Made by a program: the position numbers and the translations under genes. A model generated the notes under the pieces. That model worked only from the letters and a program-made list of their open reading frames with translations, did not search any database and was not told where the DNA came from. From a virus, in the IMG/VR virus record IMGVR_UViG_3300045256_000829, positions 1 to 64,000 of that record: a stretch of DNA of 64,000 nucleotides, one strand, 5' to 3'. Shown piece by piece: positions 30,675 through 40,015 of this stretch. The number at the start of each line of letters is the position of its first letter. Position 1 is the stretch's first letter.

Positions 30675-31904
30675 ATGGCCATGTCCAACCAAAAAACGGC
30701 GAAAGCCGCAAAACCGAAAGCCGTCTCAGCTTCAGACGCGACCGCTATTGTTATCCGGCAATCGAAGTTTCTGCCCAGCTTGCAGGCGCTAGCCTTCGCG
30801 CTGGATACGAAAAGCACGATTCCAGTTCTCGGCTATGCGTTGTTTGAAATCGCGGATGGAGACGCGCGAGTCACGGCGACAAATCTGGATCTTCGAATCA
30901 CCGAAAAACTGGACACCGTCGAAGTCACCGGCGAGGGGCGTTTTTTGCTTCCGTTGAAGAGATTGCTTTCCTTCGTCCAACACTCGGACGGTGAAATCAA
31001 AATTCAAGCTGGAAAAGAGGTCAGGATTACCTGCGGAAACGCAAAAGTGAACTGGCAAACGCACGACGTGAATTCTTTCCCTGATGCCCCTCCAACACCC
31101 GATGACCTATTCACCCTCTCAAGCGGCCGGTTCGCGAAAGCCCTCCGCGCCGTTGCAATGATCCAGGCCGATACCGATCAGCAATACACCTTCAACAATG
31201 TGTTTCTAAACGCAGCCTCAGACAAGTTGGAAGTGGCCGCGAGTGATGGCCATCGCCTCGGTTTCGCCGAACTCCCGCCACTCGGCAAGTCCGGCGCGTG
31301 GGACGTGCTGATCCCCAAGAAGGCTGTCAATCCGATCATTCGCGCCTGCGATGCCGCGGATGAGGTGTATTTCGGAACGAAGCATAACCACTTCTATTTG
31401 CGCGGCGGGGAACGGCAAATATTTTCGCGTCTCAACGCCGGCAACTTTCCCGCTTTCGGTGAAATCATCAAAGCGACCGACAATAACCCGATTCATTTCA
31501 CCCTCAACACATTCGCCCTTCAAGCGGCGTTACGCCGTGTAGTTGCCGCCTGCGAGGAGGGCAAAAACACGTCTTTACTCGTTACGGTAAAGAAGGGCAA
31601 ATTCGTGATTGAGGTTGACCGGCGCGGCTTTCAAGTCGGCGTAGCGACCGACGCCGTCAATATTGATTACGACGGCGACACGTTTGAATTCGGCATCAAT
31701 CACAAATACCTCTCTGACGCCTGCGGGATTGCCGACAACATCGTTTTCAAGTTCAAAACGAATAACCACGCGATTCAATTGCGGGCGGAGGGCGACGAAA
31801 AAGTTTTGCATACCGTCGCCTTGATCAAGGTTGACTCTATTCGCGCGCTGGCCGCCAACGAACAGCTGAAGGGCGACGACAAACAAGAAAAGAAAGCCGC
31901 ATGA
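30675..31904 (+). CDS. dnaN: DNA polymerase III beta subunit (sliding clamp), phage-encoded
   Basis: A 409-residue ring-forming processivity factor homologue. All three clamp domains are visible: domain 1 FLPSLQALAFALDTKSTIPVLGYALFEI...ATNLDLRI, domain 2 SSGRFAKALRAVAMIQADTDQQYTFNNVFLNA...VAASDGHRLGF with the conserved DGHRL, and domain 3 FTLNTFALQAALRRVVAACEEG...FGINHKYLSDACG. The end carries an extra acidic/lysine tail (LKGDDKQEKKAA) instead of the usual MPMR-type ending, which is odd. It probably recruits a polymerase or restricts host clamp partners. Start MAMSNQ after AAGGGAG. Confidence 0.93.
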   Translation: MAMSNQKTAKAAKPKAVSASDATAIVIRQSKFLPSLQALAFALDTKSTIPVLGYALFEIADGDARVTATNLDLRITEKLDTVEVTGEGRFLLPLKRLLSFVQHSDGEIKIQAGKEVRITCGNAKVNWQTHDVNSFPDAPPTPDDLFTLSSGRFAKALRAVAMIQADTDQQYTFNNVFLNAASDKLEVAASDGHRLGFAELPPLGKSGAWDVLIPKKAVNPIIRACDAADEVYFGTKHNHFYLRGGERQIFSRLNAGNFPAFGEIIKATDNNPIHFTLNTFALQAALRRVVAACEEGKNTSLLVTVKKGKFVIEVDRRGFQVGVATDAVNIDYDGDTFEFGINHKYLSDACGIADNIVFKFKTNNHAIQLRAEGDEKVLHTVALIKVDSIRALAANEQLKGDDKQEKKAA

Positions 31905-32254
31905 TCGTCATCATCTCGGGTTCGAGACGAATCATTCAATTTGACATCGGCCTGGCCGTGAGGGGGTCAGGCTTCGATGTCACCGAAGTCGTTGCGGGAA
32001 GGGAACGAAAGGGAATTGATCGACTCGCCGAAGCTTGGGCAAACGCGATGAAGATCCCCTTTCAACCCTTCCCGGCCGACTGGGACAATCTCACGCACCC
32101 CGACGCCAAAATCATCACCCGCGGTGACGGTTCACAATACGACACCAACGCGCGCCCGCTCGCGCTAACGCATGATTCCGTCGGACTACGAGCTGACCAG
32201 CCACCGCCTCGACTTCCCAGGCAGTACAGGCTGGATTACCGAAAGCCCAGTTGA
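31901..32254 (+). CDS. DUF2493 / YspA-like SLOG protein, C-terminus diverged
   Basis: A 117-residue protein. MIVIISGSRRII, then VTEVVAGRERKGIDRLAEAWANAMKIPFQPFPADWDN matches the SLOG family pattern (SGSR, then G-RGxD, then WA and PADW), a nucleotide-binding Rossmann-like fold. After residue 85 (YDTNARPLAL) the expected RNxxMA ending is not clear and the tail is Pro/Arg-rich, so the gene may be frameshifted or truncated. Overlaps the clamp stop. Confidence 0.65.
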   Translation: MIVIISGSRRIIQFDIGLAVRGSGFDVTEVVAGRERKGIDRLAEAWANAMKIPFQPFPADWDNLTHPDAKIITRGDGSQYDTNARPLALTHDSVGLRADQPPPRLPRQYRLDYRKPS

Positions 32255-32387
32255 CCCGGCGTTTCTTCATCACGGTGATAATAAATTTTGGAAAATGATG
32301 CTACTAACCTTGATTACCAATTTGATAATCAAAAAATTGAGCGATGCCAATGAGCCCGCCGCCGCTTATGAATATTCTGACACCTGA
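32172..32387 (+). CDS. hypothetical protein, uncertain
   Basis: A 71-residue frame (MIPSDYELTSHRLDFPGSTGWITESPVDPAF...) that overlaps the last 83 bp of the SLOG gene in another frame. The composition is coherent, with one hydrophobic stretch (FWKMMLLTLITNLIIKKL). No ribosome site. Could be a small membrane protein or a spurious frame. Confidence 0.35.
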   Translation: MIPSDYELTSHRLDFPGSTGWITESPVDPAFLHHGDNKFWKMMLLTLITNLIIKKLSDANEPAAAYEYSDT

Positions 32388-32553
32388 AAACGCCAGCGCT
32401 AGCGCCGGGTTACTCGCAATCATGTCAATGCAGATTTTTTTCTTCTACTGGGAGGCGCAAATAGACACTTGGGAAAAGTGGCAAACCTATGAGCGCCACC
32501 TATTGACGATGAATTTGTTGATCATCCTTTTGATGTCATGGCAGGCGCATTAA
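32368..32553 (+). CDS. putative small membrane protein
   Basis: A 61-residue frame with two hydrophobic segments (SAGLLAIMSMQIFFFYW, LLTMNLLIILLMSW). No clear ribosome site. It ends two bases before the next ATG, which supports it as translated. Function unknown. Confidence 0.4.
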   Translation: MNILTPENASASAGLLAIMSMQIFFFYWEAQIDTWEKWQTYERHLLTMNLLIILLMSWQAH

Positions 32554-32555
32554 AT

Positions 32556-32852
32556 ATGGAGACGTTCAAGAAAGACAAACACGGATGCCATTACTGCTAT
32601 TTGATGGGGCATCGATATATGAATCATCGCCACTGCGACCGCTGCGGATTACCCGATTATGTTGCCGATGAGCGAGGCACACCTAATTTGCTTCCTCGTT
32701 TGGACTGGCGATGGTTCCACCTAAAGATGCGCTATCACGAATTTCGCGGGCACATGTTTGGACGCTGCCTTGACCCTCGTTGTAACAAGATTGATCGGGT
32801 TTGGAATTGGAGATTTGGCAAGCACGATAAATGCGACGCCTTGCCATTTTAA
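32556..32852 (+). CDS. hypothetical zinc-binding protein
   Basis: A 98-residue protein: CHYCYLMGHRYMNHRHCDRCGLPDYV near the start and CLDPRCNKIDRVW later. It contains three CxxC-like pairs and many His/Arg. Starts two bases after the preceding stop. Role unknown. Confidence 0.6.
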   Translation: METFKKDKHGCHYCYLMGHRYMNHRHCDRCGLPDYVADERGTPNLLPRLDWRWFHLKMRYHEFRGHMFGRCLDPRCNKIDRVWNWRFGKHDKCDALPF

Positions 32853-32862
32853 AGAGTCTGAA

Positions 32863-33168
32863 ATGATCCCCATTTACACGCAAGGGCCCTCAGCGAACTG
32901 TGAATGTAGATGCCGCGCTTGTGGCGTGCGCTGGCATTACGGGCACGATTGCGGAACTGGGAGTGAGGCTTCCAGCTGCGGGCGGTGCGGCAATACAACC
33001 TCGAATTTGCGCTATCCTACCACTCTGACGCCTAAGCCGATTGACCTACCGAAACCTACTCCTTATCACCCTCGCCTTGAGGCATGGCGCGCGTCAGGTA
33101 GGCGTTTGATTGTTCGCCCTGCTCGACTATCGCGCGGCATCCTTCCGCGCGTCAGAGGCGATTGCTAG
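32863..33168 (+). CDS. hypothetical zinc-ribbon protein
   Basis: A 101-residue protein with CECRCRACGVRWHYGHDCGTGSEASSCGRCG, two or three metal pairs, then a Pro/Arg-rich tail (LRYPTTLTPKPIDLPKP...). It is the last rightward gene; its TAG overlaps the convergent gene's TAG by two bases (33166-33168 against 33167-33165). Confidence 0.6.
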   Translation: MIPIYTQGPSANCECRCRACGVRWHYGHDCGTGSEASSCGRCGNTTSNLRYPTTLTPKPIDLPKPTPYHPRLEAWRASGRRLIVRPARLSRGILPRVRGDC

Positions 33169-33431
33169 GTGATATTCTGGCCATCCACAGGGGCGCGGTT
33201 TTTCATTTCCTCAAAGCGCCTCAACTCCACGAGTTGATTATTGATCTGGCCGATCATTCGATCTGCCGCTTGGATCGCGCCTTGCGCCCCGATTCGGCGG
33301 GTTCTGACCTGATCCAACTGATCCTTTAACTCCTGCTCTGAAGCAAGCATCGCAATATATTCCTCTTCAGCTCGCTTTTTCTCGCCGGCCGCGATATTGA
33401 AGGCGACCGTTAACCCGTGCAATGCGTCCAT
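33165..33431 (-). CDS. small coiled-coil protein after the tailspike
   Basis: An 88-residue protein, start MDALHGLTVAFNIAAGEKK. One long helix (RAEEEYIAMLASEQELKDQLDQVRTRRIGAQGAIQAADRMIGQINNQLVELRRFEEMKNR). Its position after the tailspike suggests a chaperone or virion part. The longer frame upstream lies inside the tailspike gene and is rejected. Confidence 0.6.
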   Translation of the reverse strand: MDALHGLTVAFNIAAGEKKRAEEEYIAMLASEQELKDQLDQVRTRRIGAQGAIQAADRMIGQINNQLVELRRFEEMKNRAPVDGQNIT

Positions 33432-33436
33432 GGTGG

Positions 33437-36400
33437 TTATGCTCCCAAAATCCCGTGACTGATTAAATCGTCGATTACAGCCTTCAACGCCTCTGCTACT
33501 TGTTGCAATGTCGCCGATCCTGTTGCGAACCCTGTACGCGTAGGCGTCCCCGTTGGCGCCGTCCATCCCGTTTTCCGCGGGCCAAGGACTTGCGCGCCAG
33601 CTATCCTGACCTTGCCATCTTCGAGAACGGTAAATCGCTCCGTCCCTCCGCTCGTAACGCAACGCAAGAAACTGGTCACTCCGGCGACCATACTCGAAGC
33701 GCCGCGAATTTGAACGTGTGTATTGTCGGCGAGATTCTCGCTGAAGCCGCCGTTCGAACCGATGAATTCGACGTGCGGATCTGTGACATCGTTCGAGGAA
33801 AAGCCTACGGGCGCCTCTGAGCCGGTTGTAACCCCGTAGGTGTGGCCGTAAATTTTCAAGCCGTGGAACGACTGTATGACCATCCGCCCGCTGTATGAAT
33901 TCTGGATGGAGTTAAAGCCGTCGCCGAACTGAAACCGGGCCGCGTTACCTGATGCGATATTACTCAAACCAAGCAACCGCGGAGAGCCGGTTGAAGATCC
34001 GGCGACATCGATCGAGGTATTCCCGCCGATCGATGCCAAACCCGTCACCGATAGATTCCCTTGCGCGTTCACGTCAAGCGCCCGCAGGACAGCGTAAGCC
34101 GAATCGTCGGCGAGCCTGACTTGTAACTCCGCGCTCGATCGTTTGAGAGCTGGAAAACTCGACGTTGCGCCGGCGAAGCGAATCAATGAACCTGACTCCG
34201 ACAGGATCGAATCGCCTACGGCCGATGCGCCGGTGAACTTCGCCATGTTACCGCTTGTCCCCGTTCCTGTGACGCCAGAAGCGCCGCCGATGTTTTGCCA
34301 TGCGCCTGACTTGAATTCCTGCCAGTTTGAACCGTTCCAGCGCAACCCCCCGTATCCTGATGGCGGACTACCCGTCGAGGGTCGCGCGGGCGCAAAAATG
34401 GGTTGCCGCAAGTAATTGACCCTATCCTCTGCCCAAAGGACATGCCCGCCAGCCTGACCATCGGCGCCCGGCGTCAATCGGAAATTAGCAAAGCGGACCG
34501 TGGGAGTATTCGCCCCTTTATAAGTTTGATCAGGGTTGATCCTGACCCGGATAGTGCGACTCGATCCAGCCGCCAACCATACCGCAATCGAGTTGCGAAC
34601 CCATTTGCCGACAGGCAGAAAGTTGTTTAACTGGTTTTTGTAGTAGGTCGTAAATTCGCTCGCGCCCGTCGCCGTTACGGAAAAACCGACCCGCGCGTTA
34701 ACGTCGTTGGCCGCGCCGTCATCCTCGATATGGTAATCCCACGCGACCGTCCAAAATCCCGCAGGGACACTGTCGGGAATCGATACCGTCTGTTCAAGCA
34801 CTGTCAACCCCGTTAGCGTTCCGCTGCCCGCGCCTGGCGTATATTTAAAATAGCCGCCAATCCCCGAGGGACTACCTGTAGCGACGCGCGATATGTACGT
34901 TCCGTTGAGTGTCCATCCATTCGAATCGTCAACAAGGTTCGGATTGTCAATCCAGTTCTGCCCTAGTCCGTTATAGAGCGCCCAGCTTGAACCATATTCT
35001 TTGTAGTTAAGATCCGCGTTCGAATGATAATGGCAATCACTGTGGATGTAGGTGTGATCAGGCGCATCCCCGTTGATGACGCTTTCGGGATGCGTGAGGA
35101 CTGACCCATAGACGCCAACATAAAAGCTATTCTCGCAGACGAAATGCGGGACGCTGTTCGTCAGCGTGCAACCTCGAAAGGTAACTGATTTTGAATTGAG
35201 TAAATGGAAATCCCATGTATGAGTACCCGAACCGTGATAACCCGAAATGAGCGCCGCGCGGCAGTTCACCAGCTTGACGGCTGGCGTTTGTGGCCCTGCC
35301 GGCAAATTCTCAACCCATACATTATCAAGAACGAGGGAATCACAATGATCGGCATATATCGCCTGAATGTTTCCAGTCGTTCCACTGTAGTTGCCCTGAA
35401 TGGTGCAACCGCTAATCCTCGTTCCGTTCGCGTTGTATAGGTAGATACTGGCGACGTTCTGATCGTCAGCTGGAGTGTTATCGAGCAAACAGCCCTCGAT
35501 CACGTTAGCATTCGGCTCTTTAACCGGGTCAACGACGCTCGGATCGACAAGCTTGATATGCCCGGCTTTATTCTGGCGCAAATGGCAATTGCGAAGGATG
35601 CTTGATTGCAAGTTATCCGCGTTGACCGCCCACCGCCCGAATTTAAAGATTGCGACGTTCTCAATAAGTAGATGGGTATTAACCGAACTGCTATTGCCGA
35701 TCAGATGGAGGCCATCGCCGGCGTTTGAAACGTTGATACATTCGAGGCGCAAGTTGCGCATCATCCAACAATCGCTTGCCCCGTTCGGCGCTTGAAACGC
35801 GTGGCCCGTTCCGTTGAATTGGAGAAGCGTCGAACCCTGACCATGGCCTTCGAGGATAAAGGCAGAGCCGGGGTTCGCTGTGGGGATATTGATCGTCGTC
35901 GCAAATTTATAAGTGCCTGCCGGAATAACGATTCGCGAATACGAATTGATCGCGTTTTGAAGCGCGGTCGAACAATCGCTGACACCCAGAGGATCGGCGC
36001 CAAAGTCGGTCACAAGGTTGCGGACTGCGGTTTCGAGAAAAGCCGCCTTGAGCAGTGTCTGATTGTTGCCCGCGTCATCAGCGAACGTGAATGGATGATA
36101 TTGCGGGATCGATATATCTGGCCGCAATGTGACCGGCGTTGACTGATTTTTCAAGCCGTGGCCGTTCGGTTCAGTCACCCATCCCGTATTGCCTGTTCCG
36201 CTCGCCTTCTTATAGCGCGAGCCGTCCGCTCGAAAATAGCGACTCCCAGGGTTTGCCGTTTCAACTCCCTCGGGATCGCCGGATCCGCCGAGAAGGCTGA
36301 CACTGCTGGGAAGGGTATAGCCATTCGCGGCGACTCTGCCGGTCGTGCGGTTTGCTTGAATGGGTGATGAGTAGGTCAACGAGTTGCTAACGTTCGGGTC

Positions 36401-37225
36401 CCAAATCGCCAACCGATCGCCCAAACCGTCATTCTTGCCGCCAACCCCAAAACTAGGATCAGCAGGCAATGGCACAATTCCAGCCGTGAATTCACCAGCT
36501 CCGGTAATATTGAAACCAGAGGCGAACGGATTGTAAGCTCCGCTAGCGCCCCCCGTCCCATCGGGAGCGGCATACGTAATTGCGAAAGCTGGCGACTCAG
36601 GTCCCCATCGCAGCGACGCGAGTTTGTCCAGCTGCGTCGCGCCTTGCGCGAGAAGTGTCGAAAAAGACGAATGCGAAACCTTGACATAATAGGTAGTCGC
36701 CGCCATCCCCGGAGTCCGGAACAATGCGACCTGCTCAGACAGCCGCGGCACTTCCATCCCTGATTTGTCAATATCCTGATAGACGGTATTGATGACATTT
36801 GTAAAAGCCGCGTCAGTCGCAATTCTGATGCGCCTGGCGCGCATATGGCGAGGGAAGCGGCCAATCCCGAGAACCACCTTATCGTTTGTTGACGAGCCCG
36901 TCTGCGCGACAATTGGAACGCGTTGCTCGCGCTGCGACTCAATCGTGAGGCTGACGCCATCCGCAACATCGTTGACGTGCTGAACGCCGACGCCTGACCG
37001 CGCGACTGCTGTTACGATCACGTCGCGATCCTGATCAGGCGGCAGGGGGATTTTGACTTTCGTGTCGAGAGGGAACGTGCCGACGTAGCTACGATTCGTA
37101 GGGTCGTCGGCGTAAGCCATGTATACGTCGGCGTTAAGCGGCGCGATATTCTGCGCCGGATAAGCCGGGGCGTTCGCCGCCTGCAGGAAGATGTTAAAGC
37201 CGATTGCGCGTTGAATAACGATCAT
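33437..37225 (-). CDS. tailspike/tail fibre with pectate-lyase-like beta-helix
   Basis: A 1262-residue host-recognition protein. Residues 1-280 are virion-binding beta domains (fibronectin-like strands; IRIATDAAFTNVINTVYQDI). Residues about 400-740 form a right-handed parallel beta-helix: FGADPLGVSDCSTALQNAINSYSRIVIPAGTYKFATTINI matches the pectate-lyase-3 entry pattern and is followed by repeated NCRA / SILRNCHLRQN turns. Then come a carbohydrate-binding-module-like NPNLVDDSNGWTLNG domain (about 770-900) and a C-terminal trimer-like tail. Polysaccharide binding or depolymerisation is likely. It follows the hub protein, as expected for a tail tip operon. Confidence 0.8.
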   Translation of the reverse strand: MIVIQRAIGFNIFLQAANAPAYPAQNIAPLNADVYMAYADDPTNRSYVGTFPLDTKVKIPLPPDQDRDVIVTAVARSGVGVQHVNDVADGVSLTIESQREQRVPIVAQTGSSTNDKVVLGIGRFPRHMRARRIRIATDAAFTNVINTVYQDIDKSGMEVPRLSEQVALFRTPGMAATTYYVKVSHSSFSTLLAQGATQLDKLASLRWGPESPAFAITYAAPDGTGGASGAYNPFASGFNITGAGEFTAGIVPLPADPSFGVGGKNDGLGDRLAIWDPNVSNSLTYSSPIQANRTTGRVAANGYTLPSSVSLLGGSGDPEGVETANPGSRYFRADGSRYKKASGTGNTGWVTEPNGHGLKNQSTPVTLRPDISIPQYHPFTFADDAGNNQTLLKAAFLETAVRNLVTDFGADPLGVSDCSTALQNAINSYSRIVIPAGTYKFATTINIPTANPGSAFILEGHGQGSTLLQFNGTGHAFQAPNGASDCWMMRNLRLECINVSNAGDGLHLIGNSSSVNTHLLIENVAIFKFGRWAVNADNLQSSILRNCHLRQNKAGHIKLVDPSVVDPVKEPNANVIEGCLLDNTPADDQNVASIYLYNANGTRISGCTIQGNYSGTTGNIQAIYADHCDSLVLDNVWVENLPAGPQTPAVKLVNCRAALISGYHGSGTHTWDFHLLNSKSVTFRGCTLTNSVPHFVCENSFYVGVYGSVLTHPESVINGDAPDHTYIHSDCHYHSNADLNYKEYGSSWALYNGLGQNWIDNPNLVDDSNGWTLNGTYISRVATGSPSGIGGYFKYTPGAGSGTLTGLTVLEQTVSIPDSVPAGFWTVAWDYHIEDDGAANDVNARVGFSVTATGASEFTTYYKNQLNNFLPVGKWVRNSIAVWLAAGSSRTIRVRINPDQTYKGANTPTVRFANFRLTPGADGQAGGHVLWAEDRVNYLRQPIFAPARPSTGSPPSGYGGLRWNGSNWQEFKSGAWQNIGGASGVTGTGTSGNMAKFTGASAVGDSILSESGSLIRFAGATSSFPALKRSSAELQVRLADDSAYAVLRALDVNAQGNLSVTGLASIGGNTSIDVAGSSTGSPRLLGLSNIASGNAARFQFGDGFNSIQNSYSGRMVIQSFHGLKIYGHTYGVTTGSEAPVGFSSNDVTDPHVEFIGSNGGFSENLADNTHVQIRGASSMVAGVTSFLRCVTSGGTERFTVLEDGKVRIAGAQVLGPRKTGWTAPTGTPTRTGFATGSATLQQVAEALKAVIDDLISHGILGA

Positions 37226-37471
37226 TTAAACACTCACCACTTCGACATAGCCGGCGCGGCCTTGATAGTTTTCGATTCTGATTCTGTACACCGTTCCTGG
37301 CGCGCCCGATACCGAGGTTGCCGGAAAGATCCCGCTCGCGTCGGTCGATACAGTCGCGACATCGGCGGCGCCTGGCACCGAATAGACTTTGCAAGTCTGA
37401 CTTGGAATGCGCTGAACCGTTCCGTTGCCCATATCCAATTCAACGTTGAAGCTTTGAATCGTGCTGGCCAT
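37226..37471 (-). CDS. small tail-tip protein
   Basis: An 81-residue beta-rich protein (MASTIQSFNVELDMGNGTVQRIPS, CKVYSVPGAADVATVSTDASGIFPATSVSGAPGTVYRIRIENYQGRAGYVEVVSV in successive strands), a carboxypeptidase-regulatory/Ig-like sandwich, consistent with a fibre-attachment or connecting piece. It ends one base before the tailspike start. Confidence 0.6.
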   Translation of the reverse strand: MASTIQSFNVELDMGNGTVQRIPSQTCKVYSVPGAADVATVSTDASGIFPATSVSGAPGTVYRIRIENYQGRAGYVEVVSV

Positions 37472-37473
37472 AA

Positions 37474-37686
37474 CTACTCAGGCTTCTTCTCGACGTTAGG
37501 TGTTGGGAGTTGATGGCGATCGTTGTCTCTGCCGAACCGTAATTCATCAATGGGAGTTCTAAAGTCGCCGCATTTCGAGCTGTCGGGATAGGGGCATTGA
37601 TTCGAATCAATGCCAGAATGCCACGGCTCTTTAACACTGTTTGGCATCGGCCGAATCTTTCTATAGCGCGTCTTCTTGTTTCTCAT
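37474..37686 (-). CDS. hypothetical basic protein in tail operon
   Basis: A 70-residue basic, probably unstructured protein (MRNKKTRYRKIRPMPNSVKE...) with two cysteines. Closely packed between hub and tail-tip genes. No family recognised. Confidence 0.5.
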   Translation of the reverse strand: MRNKKTRYRKIRPMPNSVKEPWHSGIDSNQCPYPDSSKCGDFRTPIDELRFGRDNDRHQLPTPNVEKKPE

Positions 37687-37694
37687 GCTACCTC

Positions 37695-39890
37695 CTAAGT
37701 TAGTGAGACCGTGACCTCAATATAATCGAGTGAGCGAACGGGATCGCGCACGATCGGCGCCCGCGGTAATCCAATGCGCCGCCCGCCAGGCGGCGGTAAC
37801 CATCCGCTTCCGCCAGCAACGAATGGACCGTCAGACAAGCTGTAATAAAGTGTCGGGTAAGCTTGCGCCTCGATGTCCATCTTTTGATCAGCCTTTCGCG
37901 TCATTTTCATGATTCGAAAATATTGAAAGGGAACTCCGGGTTGTTCCGTGAAGCTGTTGAGCTTCGAATTTACGACCTTGATCACCTTCCACGGATGCAA
38001 CTTCAACGCGTCAACCAACGGCGCCCAGGTTGTAAACCTGCAACGTAAATTGTTCCGCAGTCCCCCTTGATCGAACTCGCCAAGGTCAATGAGCATCCGC
38101 GCGACTCTTAACGCTTCGGCAAAGGTTGTCACGCCAACCAATGAATAAGGCTTAGACACCGTTCGCGTCGAATAGTCGCCCGCCGCAACGCCGGATTTCA
38201 TCTGGCGATCAAGGTCATCATAAGGGAAGGTCGTTTCCTGGTAGCGGCGATTCGCGTCGTCGTAAGTAATTTTGAGCTCATTCGGCAACTCGTCGTCACC
38301 TTTTTGCCACCATCGCAGCGTCGATTTTGGAACAGGCAAACCCTCGAAAACGATATTCCGCCCCGTCGTTCCCTGATCAGTAAACACGGGAACATTTTCG
38401 AGCGGCTCATTTCTCAGCGGGAGAATCCGCATCTTCCCATTGAAGTTGAACGGCAACGTGTAGCGGCCGGCAAGACAGATGTTCGTGAAGTGCTGCTGCG
38501 CCGCCTTTTCGTTTATTTCCGCATTGAAGGTCGTGCGGGACATATTAACTTCAGAGTCGCTCTCGTCGCGACTGACAACCGTTTCATTCGACCACGCAGC
38601 CAGATCAATCCAATCCTGAATAACAACGCGCGAATAATCGAGCTGATGGCCATATCGTTTATTGGTTACAAGATTGAGCAAGCACCATGCGCGGTTCGTC
38701 GTGTACTGCTTCGTGTAGGTCGAAGGCGAGGAATAAACGCGAATGTCGTTCTTGCCGACAACGGTGCATTCGCCCGAAATCTGACTCCCGGCAATTCCGC
38801 GCCAATCCTTAGGGCCGACATCGGCGCGCATGACTGCCGTTCCTGAATAGTTGAGCGAGTTAGTTTGAAACAGAACAGGAGCTTGCCTGACCTTGCCGAG
38901 ATTGCCCCATAAATGATTCCAGGGAACATACTGATTGTTCACATAAAAGTCATAGATCGAGGTTATCTCGCCTTCGCAAATCAGGAACAGAGTTTTCAGG
39001 TAACCACGCTCTGGGTTATCCCCGACGCTTTGAGACTCATAACCGAGAAGGTCAAGATCGCGAACAACGCGAGTTCCGTAGATAACGCGCAACGGCCGCT
39101 TTTGCAGGGATTCATTCCCGCGCGCCGTGGCAACGAAAGTATGATCGCCCGTTGAAACGAGTTCGGGCTCAGGCGAAAGGTCGAAGGCTAGATAACTGAG
39201 CGTGTCGCCAAGGCGCGCGATGCATGCGGCTTTATTGTTTCGCGGACAAGTCGTAAATGGGACACCCGCGTTAAGCAATCCGAAAACACCCCCGATATGT
39301 CGATTGTAACCGCAATCGTTATCATTGAGGGCCGCTTGCGTCGGAAACAGGAAGCTGCCATCAGACCGAACCGAGCCGCCGAAAATCGCCTGGCAACCAG
39401 CCCAGATGAAGCGCCGAGGGAAGGGTAGGAGAGGGGAACGGAATCCCGTTGCGACCTTCAACTTGATTCGGTCCCTCGTGCTCTCGTCGAGGCCTTTCAG
39501 TAATCCCCAAAAAACCTCAATCAAAAGATCCACGTCAGCGATGTATTCGCGAATCAAAACGCGCGTGCCCTCGCCTGACACCTTCCATAAGTTTGTCACC
39601 TGATTATCCCCATCCCAAATATCAAGAGAGACAGTGTCATCACCGATGGCAGACGTGTGGGGTAATTCAAGAAACTGATTCTTATTGAAACGCGGTTCGA
39701 CGCCGGAGATTGAATAAGCGCCGACGCCTGAGAAAACGGAAATCTGATCGACGGCCGTTGAAGAGTAATGGCGAGTTTGGCCACCATCCCAGAATATCGT
39801 GACGATTTCCTGAACCTTCGGCGGGAACGTGAGCGCCGCGAGTGAGGCAAGCTTTGCGGGATCGATTTCGCCCGACAGATCAAACGGCAT
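37695..39890 (-). CDS. tail-tip hub, gpL-like plus J-like fusion
   Basis: A 731-residue protein. The N-terminal 240 residues resemble lambda gpL (DUF2163-type): an early beta domain, then IWAGCQAIFGG, CGYNRHIGGVFGLLNAG and FTTCPRNNKAACIARLG, four cysteines in the spacing used by the gpL iron-sulfur site. From about 280 on the chain looks like a J-type hub: VIYGTRVVRDLDLLGYES, GYLKTLFLICEGEITSIYDFYVNNQY, GSQISGECTVVGKNDIRVYSSPS and RVARMLIDLGEFDQGG. In lambda L and J are separate genes. Order after gpM supports the call. Confidence 0.75.
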   Translation of the reverse strand: MPFDLSGEIDPAKLASLAALTFPPKVQEIVTIFWDGGQTRHYSSTAVDQISVFSGVGAYSISGVEPRFNKNQFLELPHTSAIGDDTVSLDIWDGDNQVTNLWKVSGEGTRVLIREYIADVDLLIEVFWGLLKGLDESTRDRIKLKVATGFRSPLLPFPRRFIWAGCQAIFGGSVRSDGSFLFPTQAALNDNDCGYNRHIGGVFGLLNAGVPFTTCPRNNKAACIARLGDTLSYLAFDLSPEPELVSTGDHTFVATARGNESLQKRPLRVIYGTRVVRDLDLLGYESQSVGDNPERGYLKTLFLICEGEITSIYDFYVNNQYVPWNHLWGNLGKVRQAPVLFQTNSLNYSGTAVMRADVGPKDWRGIAGSQISGECTVVGKNDIRVYSSPSTYTKQYTTNRAWCLLNLVTNKRYGHQLDYSRVVIQDWIDLAAWSNETVVSRDESDSEVNMSRTTFNAEINEKAAQQHFTNICLAGRYTLPFNFNGKMRILPLRNEPLENVPVFTDQGTTGRNIVFEGLPVPKSTLRWWQKGDDELPNELKITYDDANRRYQETTFPYDDLDRQMKSGVAAGDYSTRTVSKPYSLVGVTTFAEALRVARMLIDLGEFDQGGLRNNLRCRFTTWAPLVDALKLHPWKVIKVVNSKLNSFTEQPGVPFQYFRIMKMTRKADQKMDIEAQAYPTLYYSLSDGPFVAGGSGWLPPPGGRRIGLPRAPIVRDPVRSLDYIEVTVSLT

Positions 39891-39944
39891 GACCTACCCT
39901 GAGCGCCCGCAAATTTTAGTTTTGAGGTTTACCAGCGGGGGAGA

Positions 39945-40015
39945 GGCCACGATACAGGCTTGTGGCCCCTTAGTTCGAACCTGACCAACCGTCGCCGGTC
40001 AAGCCTTATCAGGTT
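39945..40015 (-). promoter_or_regulatory. structured 156-bp leader of the hub gene
   Basis: The gap 39891-40046 holds two inverted repeats: GGCCAC / GTGGCC (39945-39950, 39962-39967) and AACCTGA / TCAGGTT (39978-39984, 40009-40015), the latter enclosing GACC / GGTC. No U tract follows either. It lies in front of the hub start (AGGGTAGGTC then ATG). It may be an RNA element or a recombination scar. Confidence 0.45.

Noticed and set aside
31901-32254. Toxin-like reading of the SLOG gene
   Set aside because: Only generic SLOG features are visible; no TIR, nuclease or partner gene supports a defence role here.
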